From NCBI RefSeq assembly GCF_027214045.1, contig NZ_JAPWHE010000001.1:478936-542935 (forward strand): 64,000 bases of DNA. Direction: 5' to 3'. A model generated the notes under the pieces. The model ran no database searches and was not told where the DNA came from. It worked only from the letters and a program-made list of their open reading frames with translations. A program made the position numbers and the translations under genes. Source of the stretch: Castellaniella denitrificans. GTDB lineage: Bacteria > Pseudomonadota > Gammaproteobacteria > Burkholderiales > Burkholderiaceae_B. Shown here in pieces: positions 30,752-39,063 of this stretch (position 1 is its first letter; each line of letters begins with the position of its first letter).

Positions 30752-31879
30752 ATGGCCGGCCCGGCACCGTATGCCTGCCGCCCGGATGTGTCCCGGGGAC
30801 GGCGCCATCCGGAGCCGCCGCCCGCCGGCCGCACCGATTTCCAGCGCGACCGCGATCGAATCATCCATTGCTCGGCCTTCCGCCGGCTGGAATACAAGAC
30901 TCAGGTCTTCCTCAATCACGAGGGCGACCTGTTCCGCACCCGTCTGACGCACAGCATCGAGGTCGCGCAGATCGCGCGCACGCTGGCGCGCAACCTGGCC
31001 GTGAACGAGGATCTGACCGAGGCCATCGCCCTGGCCCACGATCTGGGCCACACGCCCTTCGGCCATGCGGGACAGGACGAGCTCAACGCCTGCCTGCGCG
31101 AACGGGTGCCCGAGGCGGGGGGCTTCGAGCACAATCTGCAGAGTTTGCGGGTGGTCGACGAACTCGAGGAACGCTACGCGGCCTTCAATGGCCTGAACCT
31201 GTGCTTCGAGACCCGCGAGGGCATCCTCAAGCACTGTTCGCGCGGCCATGCGCGGCGGTTGGGCGATGTGGGCGCGCGGTTCCTGGACGGTACTCAGCCG
31301 TCCCTGGAAGCCCAGCTGACCAACCTGGCCGACGAGATCGCCTACAACAATCATGACGTGGATGACGGCCTGCGCTCGGGCCTGATCACGGTGCGGCAAC
31401 TGCTGGACGTGGACATCTTCGCCGCGCATCACGAGCAGGTCCTGCGCCGTCATCCGGGGGTGGATCCCAAGCGTCTGGTGTCCGAGGTCATCCGCGCCAT
31501 GATCAATACGCTCGTACAGGACTTGACGCGCACCACGGCGGACCGTCTCGGCCGTCTGCGGCCGCAATCGGTGGACGAGGTCCGGGCGGGACCACCGCTG
31601 GCGGCTTTTTCCGACGAGGTCCGCGTCCAGGCGGACGCACTCAAGCAGTTCCTGTTGAAGAATCTGTACCGGCATTTCCAGGTCATGCGCATGACGGGCA
31701 AGGCCCGCCGCGTCGTGCGGGAACTGTTCCGGGCGTTCCAGGAGGACCCCCGCCTGCTGGCGGACGAATACCGGCGTGAAGACCCGGTGGACCAGGCGCG
31801 CGCGATCGCCGACTACATCGCCGGCATGACGGACCGCTACGCGATCCGCGAACACCGAGCCATCTACCGGATGGATTAG
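30752..31879 (+). CDS. dgt: dGTPase-like deoxynucleotide triphosphohydrolase (HD domain)
   Basis: A 375-residue HD-domain protein of the dGTPase family, which splits dNTPs into deoxynucleosides and triphosphate. The motifs are [36 protein letters not shown] (catalytic HD) and [12 protein letters not shown]. The start lies 1 bp after the aroB stop, so the aroK-aroB-dgt group is one unit. Preference for dGTP is not shown by the sequence. A 13-bp hairpin follows directly. Confidence 0.92.
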   Translation: MAGPAPYACRPDVSRGRRHPEPPPAGRTDFQRDRDRIIHCSAFRRLEYKTQVFLNHEGDLFRTRLTHSIEVAQIARTLARNLAVNEDLTEAIALAHDLGHTPFGHAGQDELNACLRERVPEAGGFEHNLQSLRVVDELEERYAAFNGLNLCFETREGILKHCSRGHARRLGDVGARFLDGTQPSLEAQLTNLADEIAYNNHDVDDGLRSGLITVRQLLDVDIFAAHHEQVLRRHPGVDPKRLVSEVIRAMINTLVQDLTRTTADRLGRLRPQSVDEVRAGPPLAAFSDEVRVQADALKQFLLKNLYRHFQVMRMTGKARRVVRELFRAFQEDPRLLADEYRREDPVDQARAIADYIAGMTDRYAIREHRAIYRMD

Positions 31880-31885
31880 CCTGGA

Positions 31886-31916
31886 CACGAAACAGTCCCC
31901 TGCGGACTGTTTCGTG
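31886..31916 (+). terminator. Hairpin after dgt, at the start of the tandem repeat
   Basis: A perfect 13-bp stem (CACGAAACAGTCC with GGACTGTTTCGTG) around CCTGC, starting 6 bp after the dgt stop. It has no T run, but its position suggests a terminator or message-end structure. The right arm belongs to the first unit of the 81-bp repeat, and only this copy has the extended stem. Confidence 0.5.
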
Positions 31917-32072
31917 CCTGGCTAATCCGAGCAGTCTGCAGACTGCGAGGTGGAGAGCTGTCCCGGTCTTGGGCAGTCCCCTGCGGACTGTTTCGTGCCT
32001 GGCTAATCCGAGCAGTCTGCAGACTGCGAGGTGGAGAGCTGTCCCGGTTTGGGGCAGTCCCCTGCGGACTGT
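31893..32072. repeat. Tandem 81-bp repeat, about 2.2 copies, hairpin-rich
   Basis: Copies run 31893-31973, 31974-32054 and a partial 32055-32072. The two full copies differ at about two positions near their ends. Each unit holds two inverted repeats: CAGTCC-CCTGC-GGACTG and the perfect palindrome GCAGTCTGCAGACTGC (31931-31946, 32012-32027). The array fills the gap between dgt and the CoA-transferase gene, whose ribosome-binding site starts just after it. The minus strand is open through the array with a 27-residue periodic peptide, which I regard as a by-product of the period being divisible by three. Confidence 0.9.
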
Positions 32073-32092
32073 TGAACAGAGGAGGACGCATC

Positions 32093-33475
32093 ATGGTCAT
32101 CGCACCCTCGGATCACACGGACATGCTGCGGCGGCTGCTGGCCGCGCTGGACCCGGACACGCCGCCCGACGCGCTGCGCGTGGAGGGCCGGGCGAGCCTG
32201 GCCTCGCGCTATCCGGTCAGCGGGCTGGCCTGCGCCGGCATCGGCGCAGCCGCGCTGATGCTGGCGCGGTGGGCACGGCCCGGGGAACCGCCTGCGGCCG
32301 ACGTCGACCGGTCACTGGCTTCATGGTGGTTCGGCTTTGGCATCCGGCCGCTGGGCTGGACGCTGCCGGACGTACGGGACGCCGTCACGGGGGACTATGC
32401 GGCGCGCGACGGCTGGATTCGCCTGCATGCCAACGCGGCCCATCATCGCCGTCGGGCGTTGGCCGCGCTGGGACTGCCGGACGATGCTGTCCATGCTGTC
32501 GTCGCCGACCGGATCCGGCGCGAGTCCGCCGGGGCGCTGGAAGACGCCATCGTGGACCGGGGTGGCTGCGCGGCCGCGCTGCGCGCGCCGCAGGCCTGGC
32601 TCGACCATCCCCAGGGGCGCGCCGTCGCGGCGGAGCCGCTGGTCCATCGCCTGCCTGGCCTGGCCGGGACGCCGGATGCCGGATGGCTGGACGACCCGGA
32701 CCCCGGGCGGCCGCTGGCGGGGATCCGGGTCCTGGATCTGACCCGCGTGCTGGCCGGGCCTGTGGCCACGCGCTTCCTCGCCGCCTATGGCGCCCGGGTC
32801 CTGCGCCTGGATCCCGAGGGCTGGGACGAACCGGGCATGGTGCCCGAGGTCACCGTGGGCAAGCGCTGCGCCTTCCTGGACCTGCGCCGTCCCGATGGGA
32901 TGGAGCGGTTCCGGGCACTGCTGGCCCGGGCCGACGTGCTGGTCCATGGCTACCGGCCCGGCGCACTGGACGCGCTGGGGCTGGACGCCGAGACCCGTCA
33001 GGCCATCCGGCCCGGTCTGGTGGATGTCTGCCTGGATGCCTGGGGCTGGACCGGCCCCTGGCGGGCGCGCCGGGGATTCGACAGTCTGGTCCAGATGAGC
33101 GCGGGCATCGCCTGGGCGGGCGCGGATGCGGCGCCCGATCCACTGCCTGTTCAGGCGCTCGACCAGTCCGCGGGCTATCTGATGGCGGCCTGTGCGCTGC
33201 GCGGCCTGACGCTGCGGCGCGAGACCGGCCTGGGTGGCGGCTGGCGCGTGTCGCTGGCGCGGATGGCGCGCCTGCTGCAGGAGGCGGCCGGCGCCGCGCC
33301 GGTGGCCCGGAACGGCCTGGGGGACGCACCCGATGCGGTCTATGATCCGGCGGTCGAGCAGACCGCCTGGGGGGCCGTGCAAAGACTGCGGGCGCCCTGC
33401 CATGTCGCGGGCGCCCGCTGGGGGTGGGACCTGCCGGCGGGGCCGCTGCGCAGCGGTCCTCCGGACTGGTGGTGA
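32093..33475 (+). CDS. Family III (CaiB/BaiF) CoA-transferase, apparently with swapped halves
   Basis: A 460-residue protein; GGAGG lies about 8 bp before the ATG. Residues ~206-410 match the part that normally begins family III CoA-transferases (PLAGIRVLDLTRVLAGPVA, then ARVLRLDPEG, RRGFDSLVQMSAG, and DQSAGYLMAACAL). Asp357 falls where the catalytic aspartate is expected. Residues ~90-200 (DGWIRLHANAAHHR, ALGLPDD, AWLDHPQG) resemble the part that normally ends these enzymes. So the order looks circularly permuted. The substrate is unknown. It converges with tctA, 18 bp away, so a link to tricarboxylate use is possible but unproven. Confidence 0.8.
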   Translation: MVIAPSDHTDMLRRLLAALDPDTPPDALRVEGRASLASRYPVSGLACAGIGAAALMLARWARPGEPPAADVDRSLASWWFGFGIRPLGWTLPDVRDAVTGDYAARDGWIRLHANAAHHRRRALAALGLPDDAVHAVVADRIRRESAGALEDAIVDRGGCAAALRAPQAWLDHPQGRAVAAEPLVHRLPGLAGTPDAGWLDDPDPGRPLAGIRVLDLTRVLAGPVATRFLAAYGARVLRLDPEGWDEPGMVPEVTVGKRCAFLDLRRPDGMERFRALLARADVLVHGYRPGALDALGLDAETRQAIRPGLVDVCLDAWGWTGPWRARRGFDSLVQMSAGIAWAGADAAPDPLPVQALDQSAGYLMAACALRGLTLRRETGLGGGWRVSLARMARLLQEAAGAAPVARNGLGDAPDAVYDPAVEQTAWGAVQRLRAPCHVAGARWGWDLPAGPLRSGPPDWW

Positions 33476-33493
33476 GCGGCGTGTGAGCAGGCC

Positions 33494-35047
33494 TCAGTCG
33501 TCTGCGGCGACCAGATCGTCGTCCACGGCTTCGCCCTTCCCGCGGCGCCGCGCGCGTCGCCAGCGCAGCAGGGGCGGGACGACGACGATGAGCAGCGAGA
33601 CGATCCAAAGGCCCTGGGTGATCGGGCTGTCCCACAGGATGTGCAGTTCGCCGTTGGTGATCGACAGCGCGCGGCGCAGGTTCTGTTCCATCATGTCGCC
33701 CAGCACGACCCCCAGCACCATCGGCGCCATCGGCACGCCGGCCTTGCGCAGCAGGTAGCCGACCAGGCCCAGGAAGGCGGCCATGGTCAGGTCGAAAGTG
33801 CCGGCGTTGATCGCGTACACCCCGATGTAGCTGATGCAGAGGATGCCGGGCACCAGCAGCCAGTTCGGCAACGACAGGACTTTCGAGAAGACGCGCACCA
33901 TGGGGATGTTCATCAGGAACAGCAGCACGTTGGCGATGAACAAGGATGCGACCAGACCCCAGACCAGCTCCGGTTTGGTGTCGAACAGCACCGGGCCGGG
34001 TGTGATGTTGTATAGGGTCAGCGCGCCCATCATCACGGCAGTGGTCCCGGAACCGGGTACGCCCAGGGTCAGCATGGGCACGAAAGAGCCGACGGCCGAG
34101 GCGGTCGAGGCGGCTTCCGGCGCGGTCACGCCCCGCAGGTCGCCCGAGCCGAAGCAGGCGTCCGGATCGCGGCTTTCCTGATAGCGTTTTTCGTTGGAGT
34201 AGGCCACGGCCGATGCCACGCTGGCACCCGCGCCCGGCAGCACGCCGATGAAAAAGCCCAGGACGGCGCTGCGCAGCACGGTCCATTTCGTGAACAGCAG
34301 TTCCTTCAGGTTGAAGAGCTTGCGTTCGTTGGGCGGGACTTCGGGTGCTTCGCCCCGGATGGTGGATTCCAGCAGCTCCAGCAGTTCGGCGATGGCAAAC
34401 AGCGCGATCACCACCACCACGAAATCGATGCCGTCGAACAGGTGGACGGAATCGAAGGTGTAGCGGTAGACCCCCGAATTGGCGTCTACGCCCACGGTGG
34501 CGATGGCCAGGCCCAGCATGGCCGACAGCGTGCCCTTGACCGGCTGGCGGCCCAGCAGGCTGGTCAGGCAGCAGAAGGCGAAGACGATCAGCACGAAGTA
34601 TTCGGCCGGACCGAAGGCCAGCGCCCAGCGGGCCAGCAGGGGGGCCAGCACGATCACACCGATGGTGGCCACCAGCGAACCGCAGAAAGCCGACCAGCCC
34701 GACAGCGACAGCGCCACGTTGGACAGGCCCTTGCGCGATAGCGGATAGCCGTCCAGCGTGGTCATGATGGCGCTGGCTTCGCCCGGCACGTTGATCAGAA
34801 TGGCGCTGATGCGTCCGCCGTATTCGGCGCCCACGTACACCGCCGCCAGCAGGATCAGCGCGGTTTCCGGGGGCAGGTTCAGGGCGTAGGCGATGGGGAT
34901 GAGCATGGCCACGCCGTTGATCGGCCCCAGGCCCGGCAGCACGCCCACCAGGGTGCCCAGAAAGGCGCCCAGGGCGGCGACCAGCAGGTTCAGCCAGGAA
35001 AAGGCGACATCGAAGCCGATGCTCAGATGGTCGAATATCTGGCTCAT
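33494..35047 (-). CDS. tctA: Tripartite tricarboxylate transporter, large permease TctA
   Basis: A 517-residue membrane protein with about 12 helices and the repeated TctA signatures GTLVGVLPGLGPINGVAMLIP and FFIGVLPGAGASVASAVAY. It forms the main channel of a secondary transporter for tricarboxylates such as citrate. The end is a charged tail (RRARRRGKGEAVDDD). The ATG overlaps the tctB stop by 4 bp. It is last in tctDECBA. Confidence 0.95.
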   Translation of the reverse strand: MSQIFDHLSIGFDVAFSWLNLLVAALGAFLGTLVGVLPGLGPINGVAMLIPIAYALNLPPETALILLAAVYVGAEYGGRISAILINVPGEASAIMTTLDGYPLSRKGLSNVALSLSGWSAFCGSLVATIGVIVLAPLLARWALAFGPAEYFVLIVFAFCCLTSLLGRQPVKGTLSAMLGLAIATVGVDANSGVYRYTFDSVHLFDGIDFVVVVIALFAIAELLELLESTIRGEAPEVPPNERKLFNLKELLFTKWTVLRSAVLGFFIGVLPGAGASVASAVAYSNEKRYQESRDPDACFGSGDLRGVTAPEAASTASAVGSFVPMLTLGVPGSGTTAVMMGALTLYNITPGPVLFDTKPELVWGLVASLFIANVLLFLMNIPMVRVFSKVLSLPNWLLVPGILCISYIGVYAINAGTFDLTMAAFLGLVGYLLRKAGVPMAPMVLGVVLGDMMEQNLRRALSITNGELHILWDSPITQGLWIVSLLIVVVPPLLRWRRARRRGKGEAVDDDLVAADD

Positions 35048-35481
35048 GACAGGAACTCCAGGGGGCCCAGGGGCAGCACGACGTCCAGCGCCCGGTCGAA
35101 CAGCAGGAAGAACAGCACGCCCATCACGACGCCGCCGATGATCATCTTGCCCCAGCCGCCGCCGAACAGGCGTCCGATCAGCACGGTGACGACGGCGGTG
35201 GCGATGATGAAGCCCAGGGTTTCGAAGAGCAGGGCGTAGCCGAAGACGTAGGCCACCATCAGCAGCAGGCGCGGCCAGTCGATCGGCTCGCCCGCGCGGC
35301 GGTCGTGCCAGTGCCTGAACATCAGCCAGGCGCCGCACAGGGCGATGATCAGGGCGACCAGCATCGGGAAGGCCCGCGGGCCCACCGGTTCATAGGAAAA
35401 AGGGGCCTGCAGGTCGTGGCCGAACCACGCCATCAGGCCGGCGAAGATCAGGGCGCAGAAGCCCAGGGTGCGATCGCTCAT
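35044..35481 (-). CDS. tctB: Tripartite tricarboxylate transporter, small permease TctB
   Basis: A 145-residue protein with four predicted membrane helices, starting MSDRTLGFCALIFAG and including a VGPRAFPMLVAL segment typical of TctB. It partners TctA in the membrane. It lies 20 bp after tctC and overlaps tctA, so the three are co-translated. Confidence 0.92.
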   Translation of the reverse strand: MSDRTLGFCALIFAGLMAWFGHDLQAPFSYEPVGPRAFPMLVALIIALCGAWLMFRHWHDRRAGEPIDWPRLLLMVAYVFGYALLFETLGFIIATAVVTVLIGRLFGGGWGKMIIGGVVMGVLFFLLFDRALDVVLPLGPLEFLS

Positions 35482-35501
35482 GGCGGGGTCCGGAGCCTGG
35501 C

Positions 35502-36482
35502 TTATTGACGGATCAGGCCGAATTCATTGGCCAGTTTGGTGTAGTCGGCGACGCGGGCCTTGACGTATTTGTCCAGTTCGGCGCCCGACTTGTTGAAGGG
35601 AAACAGGCCCTGTTTGTCGCGGATCGCGGCGAAGGACGCGTCAGCCTGGGTCTTGTCGAAGGCATCGACCCACCATTGGTAGTCGGCGTCCGAAACCTTC
35701 GGACCGACGTAGAAGCCGCGGATGATGGGCCACTGGATGTCGAAGCCTTCTTCCTGGGCGGTGGGTACGGAGGACAGCTTGCCCGGCAGGCGCTCGTCGT
35801 TGAACACGGCCAGGACGCGGATCGGGGCGCCGCCTTCGAGCATGGTGAAGGCCTCGGCCGCGTCGCCCATATAGGCCTGGATGTGGCCGCCGCGCAGGGC
35901 AGTGATCGCGTCGCCGCCGCCCTCGAAGGCCACGAAGCGCATCTTGCGATAGTCCACGCCCGCCGCGCGCGCCGTCAGCGCCGCTTTCATCCAGTCCTGG
36001 CTGCCGACGGTGCCGCCCGCGCCCAGGACGATCTTGCTCGGATCCTGTTTGAAGGCCGCCATCAGGTCTTTCAGGTTCTTGTACGGCGAGTCGTTGCGCA
36101 CCACGGCCACCCCGAAATCGGCGCCCACCGCGGCCAGCCAGCGCACGTCGTTCACGTTGTAGCGGCCGAACTTCTTCTGGGCCAGGTTCAGCAGCGAACC
36201 GCCCGAAAAGGCCACGATGGAATTGGGATCGTCCGCTTTCTGGGCGATCACATGGTTGTAGGCGACGGCGCCGATGCCGCCGGGCATGTAGACGATGCGC
36301 ATCGGGTCGGCCAGGGCGCCGGAGGCCTTCAGGCCTTCCTGGGCCAGGCGGCAGGTCAGATCGAAGCCGCCGCCGGGGTTGGCGGGCGCGATGCATTCCG
36401 GCTTGGTCGGCGCGGCCTGGGCCGCCAGGCCCAGGGATAGCAGGGCGCCGCCCAGCAGCAGCGACAGGGAACGGGATTTCAT
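35502..36482 (-). CDS. tctC: Tripartite tricarboxylate transporter substrate-binding protein TctC
   Basis: A 326-residue periplasmic binding protein with a signal peptide (cleavage near LAAQA-A) and AAGGAG before the ATG. The mature N terminus ECIAPANPGGGFDLTCRLAQ is the hallmark of citrate-binding TctC rather than of generic Bug proteins. It delivers tricarboxylate to TctAB. A 98-bp gap separates it from tctE, so it may have its own promoter under TctD control. Confidence 0.93.
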   Translation of the reverse strand: MKSRSLSLLLGGALLSLGLAAQAAPTKPECIAPANPGGGFDLTCRLAQEGLKASGALADPMRIVYMPGGIGAVAYNHVIAQKADDPNSIVAFSGGSLLNLAQKKFGRYNVNDVRWLAAVGADFGVAVVRNDSPYKNLKDLMAAFKQDPSKIVLGAGGTVGSQDWMKAALTARAAGVDYRKMRFVAFEGGGDAITALRGGHIQAYMGDAAEAFTMLEGGAPIRVLAVFNDERLPGKLSSVPTAQEEGFDIQWPIIRGFYVGPKVSDADYQWWVDAFDKTQADASFAAIRDKQGLFPFNKSGAELDKYVKARVADYTKLANEFGLIRQ

Positions 36483-36580
36483 GGCGGGTCTCCTTGGATG
36501 TCGGGGAGCGCGCTGTTGGAATGGAATGTCGGGGGCGCGCGTTGGCGACACCTTAGGCCGGCCAAGCTTTCCGCCGGCTT

Positions 36581-38011
36581 TCAAACAGACGATTTCGCGG
36601 GAAAACCCTGAGCGGCGGGAAAAATGAGCGAGACCTGGACGCCGGGCATGGCGGCCTCGATGCGCAGGACGCCGCCATGCCGCCGCATGATGGTATGGAC
36701 GATGGCCAGGCCCAGGCCAGCGCCGTGCGCGCGTTTGCCGGCCTGTCCCCGGCGGAAGCGCCGTCCCGCCTTGCGGATGTCGGTCTCGGTCATGCCGGGG
36801 CCTGTGTCCCGCACGCTCAGGACGATGCCATCGGGCGCGCGTTCGATCCTCAGGGTGATGGCGCCCCCCTCGGGCGAGTACTTGATGGCGTTGTCCATCA
36901 GGTTGACGAGCGCTTCCCGCAGCAGCCATTCGATGCCTGTCACCGTGGCGCCGAGCTCGCCGCCGTCCATCGCGACGGTCTGCCGCTTCCGGCGCGCCAG
37001 GCTGTAGAGCTGGCGGATGACGTCCTGGGCCAGCGGTGTGAGCGGCACCGGCCGGGGCGGGCTGGCGTCGGTGTCGGCCTCCCGGGCGCGGGCGAGCGCC
37101 AGCATCTGCGCGGCCGTGCGCTGTGCCTGGTCCAGGCCGCCGCGCATGGCCAGCAGGGCGGCGCGCGCCTCGGCCGGGTCGGATTCGCGCAAGGCATAGT
37201 CCAGCTGGGTATGCAGGATGGCCAGCGGCGTGCGGAGCTGGTGGGAGGCATCGTCCAGGAACTGGCGCTGTCGGCGCGCCTGGCGGGCATGGCGGGCGAC
37301 ATGCTGGTTGACGGCATCCACCAGCGGCCGGACTTCGCGGGGGAGTTCCGGCGCGGAGATCGGGCTGAGGTCGTCGGGCGCCCGGTCCTTCAGTTTGCGG
37401 TACAGGCGCGTCAGCGGCCGCAGGCCGACCAGCACGCCGACGACGATCAGGCCGGTGGAGGCCAGGACCTCGATCAGGTCGCGCACGATGTTGCGGATCA
37501 TCATGTCGCGGATCATCTGGTCACGACCGCCGCGGTCTTCGCCCACCATGACGATGACCCGACCCTGCTTCTGGCCGTAGAGCGGTGGCGACATGGGCCG
37601 GGCCAGGGCGGCGATGCGGATGGACGCGCCCAGGTAGTCGCGGTCGTAGAACACCGGTGCGTTCGAGGCCAGCCGCGTGTCGGGCAGCGGCAGATTCTGG
37701 TTGCCGATGTCGGCCAGGCCGTCCTCGGTCAGGATCCGGTAGTAGACCGAGTCGTTGGCGGTGAGTTCGAAGAATTCCAGCATCAGGTAGGGCAGCTCCA
37801 CGGACAGGCCGCCGCTGGCGGTGGAGATGTTGTGGTCGATGGCGCGCAGAGCGCCGGCCAGGGACCGGTCGTAAGCCAGATCGACCTGATGGTGCAGCTG
37901 GCTGCTGGAAAACCACAGGGCCAGACTCAGGACGAGCAACTGGGCCGGCACCAGGATCCACAGCAGCAGGGACCGGAGGCTGCCGGGCCGGCGCTCAGCC
38001 GGGTGCGTCAC
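36581..38011 (-). CDS. tctE: Sensor histidine kinase TctE
   Basis: A 476-residue kinase with two membrane helices (about residues 14-35 and 180-200) enclosing a periplasmic sensor of the 2CSK_N/TctE type. A dimerisation box with the phosphorylated histidine follows (DDASHQLRTPLA), then an ATPase domain with N box NLMDNAIKYSP, G1 DTGPGM and G2 GAGLGLAIV. It likely senses extracellular tricarboxylate and phosphorylates TctD. It overlaps tctD by 17 bp. Confidence 0.93.
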   Translation of the reverse strand: MTHPAERRPGSLRSLLLWILVPAQLLVLSLALWFSSSQLHHQVDLAYDRSLAGALRAIDHNISTASGGLSVELPYLMLEFFELTANDSVYYRILTEDGLADIGNQNLPLPDTRLASNAPVFYDRDYLGASIRIAALARPMSPPLYGQKQGRVIVMVGEDRGGRDQMIRDMMIRNIVRDLIEVLASTGLIVVGVLVGLRPLTRLYRKLKDRAPDDLSPISAPELPREVRPLVDAVNQHVARHARQARRQRQFLDDASHQLRTPLAILHTQLDYALRESDPAEARAALLAMRGGLDQAQRTAAQMLALARAREADTDASPPRPVPLTPLAQDVIRQLYSLARRKRQTVAMDGGELGATVTGIEWLLREALVNLMDNAIKYSPEGGAITLRIERAPDGIVLSVRDTGPGMTETDIRKAGRRFRRGQAGKRAHGAGLGLAIVHTIMRRHGGVLRIEAAMPGVQVSLIFPAAQGFPAKSSV

Positions 38012-38678
38012 GCGTCGGCTCCAGGCAGTAGCCCATCCCGCGCAGCGTGACGATCTGCACGCCGGTGCCGGCCAGTTTTTTCCGCAGCCGGTGGACCAGG
38101 ACCTCGATGGCCTCCAGGTTGATCGTCGTGTCGTCCGGGCTGATGCGTTCCAGGATGTGGTGCTTGGCCACCGGCTCCCCCGCCTTTTGCATCAGGACTT
38201 TGAGTGCCGCGTATTCCCGGGGCGACAGGCTCAGTGCCTCATCGTGATGCAGGAAGCGCTGGCCGCCGATGTCCAGCGTCAGGTCGCCCAGCGTCCAGCG
38301 GGGGTGTTCGCGGCCCCTGCTGCGCCGGATCAGGGCATGGAGCCGGGCTTCGAGTTCCTCGATGGCGAAGGGTTTGTGCATGAAATCGTCGGCGCCCTCG
38401 TGCAGTGTGCCGATGCGCTCGGACAGCGAGTCGCGCGCGGTCAGCACCAGCACCGGACAGCGGTTGTCGCGCCCACGCAGGCGGTGCAGGAATTCGTGAC
38501 CATCCATTCCCGGCAGCCCCAGGTCGAGGATGATGGCGTCGAACTCCTCGACCGCCAGGCGGCGTTCGGCAAGCTCGGCGTCGTCGGCCCAGTCGACCAT
38601 GAATCCGCCGTGGCGGGCCAGGCCGCGGGCCAGCCACGAGGCCAGCTCGGACTCGTCTTCGATCAGCAGGATGCGCAT
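37995..38678 (-). CDS. tctD: Response regulator TctD (OmpR/PhoB family)
   Basis: A 227-residue regulator. The receiver domain has its acidic pocket and phospho-acceptor (LLIEDE, then AIILDLGLPGMDG) and Lys in FMHKPF. The C-terminal winged helix ends LVHRLRKKLAGTGVQIVTLRGMGYCL. The start is placed at MRILLIEDE; ATGs 3 and 4 codons upstream (38687, 38690) are possible. The frame stays open into the repeat array beyond, which is not coding. It should activate tctCBA. Confidence 0.93.
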   Translation of the reverse strand: MRILLIEDESELASWLARGLARHGGFMVDWADDAELAERRLAVEEFDAIILDLGLPGMDGHEFLHRLRGRDNRCPVLVLTARDSLSERIGTLHEGADDFMHKPFAIEELEARLHALIRRSRGREHPRWTLGDLTLDIGGQRFLHHDEALSLSPREYAALKVLMQKAGEPVAKHHILERISPDDTTINLEAIEVLVHRLRKKLAGTGVQIVTLRGMGYCLEPTRDAPG

Positions 38679-38693
38679 ATCGCCCATCATAGA

Positions 38694-38722
38694 CCGAGCG
38701 GCTTGCAAGCCGCGAGGTGGAG
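38694..38722. repeat. Single 29-nt hairpin motif upstream of tctD, related to the 31.9-kb repeat
   Basis: It reads CCGAGC, a palindromic stem around TGCA, then GCGAGGTGGAG. The perfect 16-bp palindrome GCGGCTTGCAAGCCGC lies at 38698-38713. The same 29-nt frame occurs at 31927-31955 with different but still self-complementary stem bases. Confidence 0.75.
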
Positions 38723-38725
38723 CAT

Positions 38726-38989
38726 GGTGTTTTGCCGCCGGGCCGCCCCAAGGCAAAACGCGCCCCCCTTGGGGGGGGGCAGCAAGCGGCCGCAGGCTGC
38801 GCGGCGTGGGGGGCGGTGTTTTGCCGCCGGGCCGCCCCAAGGCAAAACGCACCCCCCTCGGGGGGGGCAGCAAGCGGCCGCAGGCTGCGCGGCGTGGGGG
38901 GCGGTGTTTTGCCGCCGGGCCGCCCCAAGGCAAAATGCACCCCCCTCGGGGGGGCAGCAAGCGGCCGCAGGCTGCGCGGCGTGGGGGGC
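38726..38989. repeat. Tandem repeat array, three units of 89, 88 and 87 bp
   Basis: Units start at 38726, 38815 and 38903, each with GGTGTTTTGCCGCCGGG and ending near GCGGCGTGGGGGGC. Each has a long stem (GTTTTGCC with GGCAAAAC), a C-run/G-run hairpin and a GCGGCCGC-centred part. Small length differences come from the G and C runs. Together with the neighbouring 29-nt motif it fills most of the 385-bp gap (38679-39063) between the divergent tctD and GGDEF-receptor genes; I see no gene in that gap. Such C/G-rich hairpin elements recur between genes in related bacteria. Confidence 0.88.
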
Positions 38990-39063
38990 ATGTTTCCTAG
39001 TGGCGCAAAATGTATGCGGATGAGAAACTGCCGGAAACAGGGCTTGGGCACCGGAGGTACAGG

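Noticed and set aside
31886..32093. Insertion sequence remnant
   Set aside because: There are no transposase fragments, terminal inverted repeats or target duplications; it is better described as a hairpin repeat.
31876..32100. Minus-strand frame encoding a 27-residue repeated peptide across the 81-bp array
   Set aside because: The period is divisible by three, so an open frame repeats automatically. It has no ribosome-binding site and no conservation I can see.
38726..38989. CRISPR array
   Set aside because: The units are contiguous tandem copies with no unique spacers, and no cas genes are nearby.
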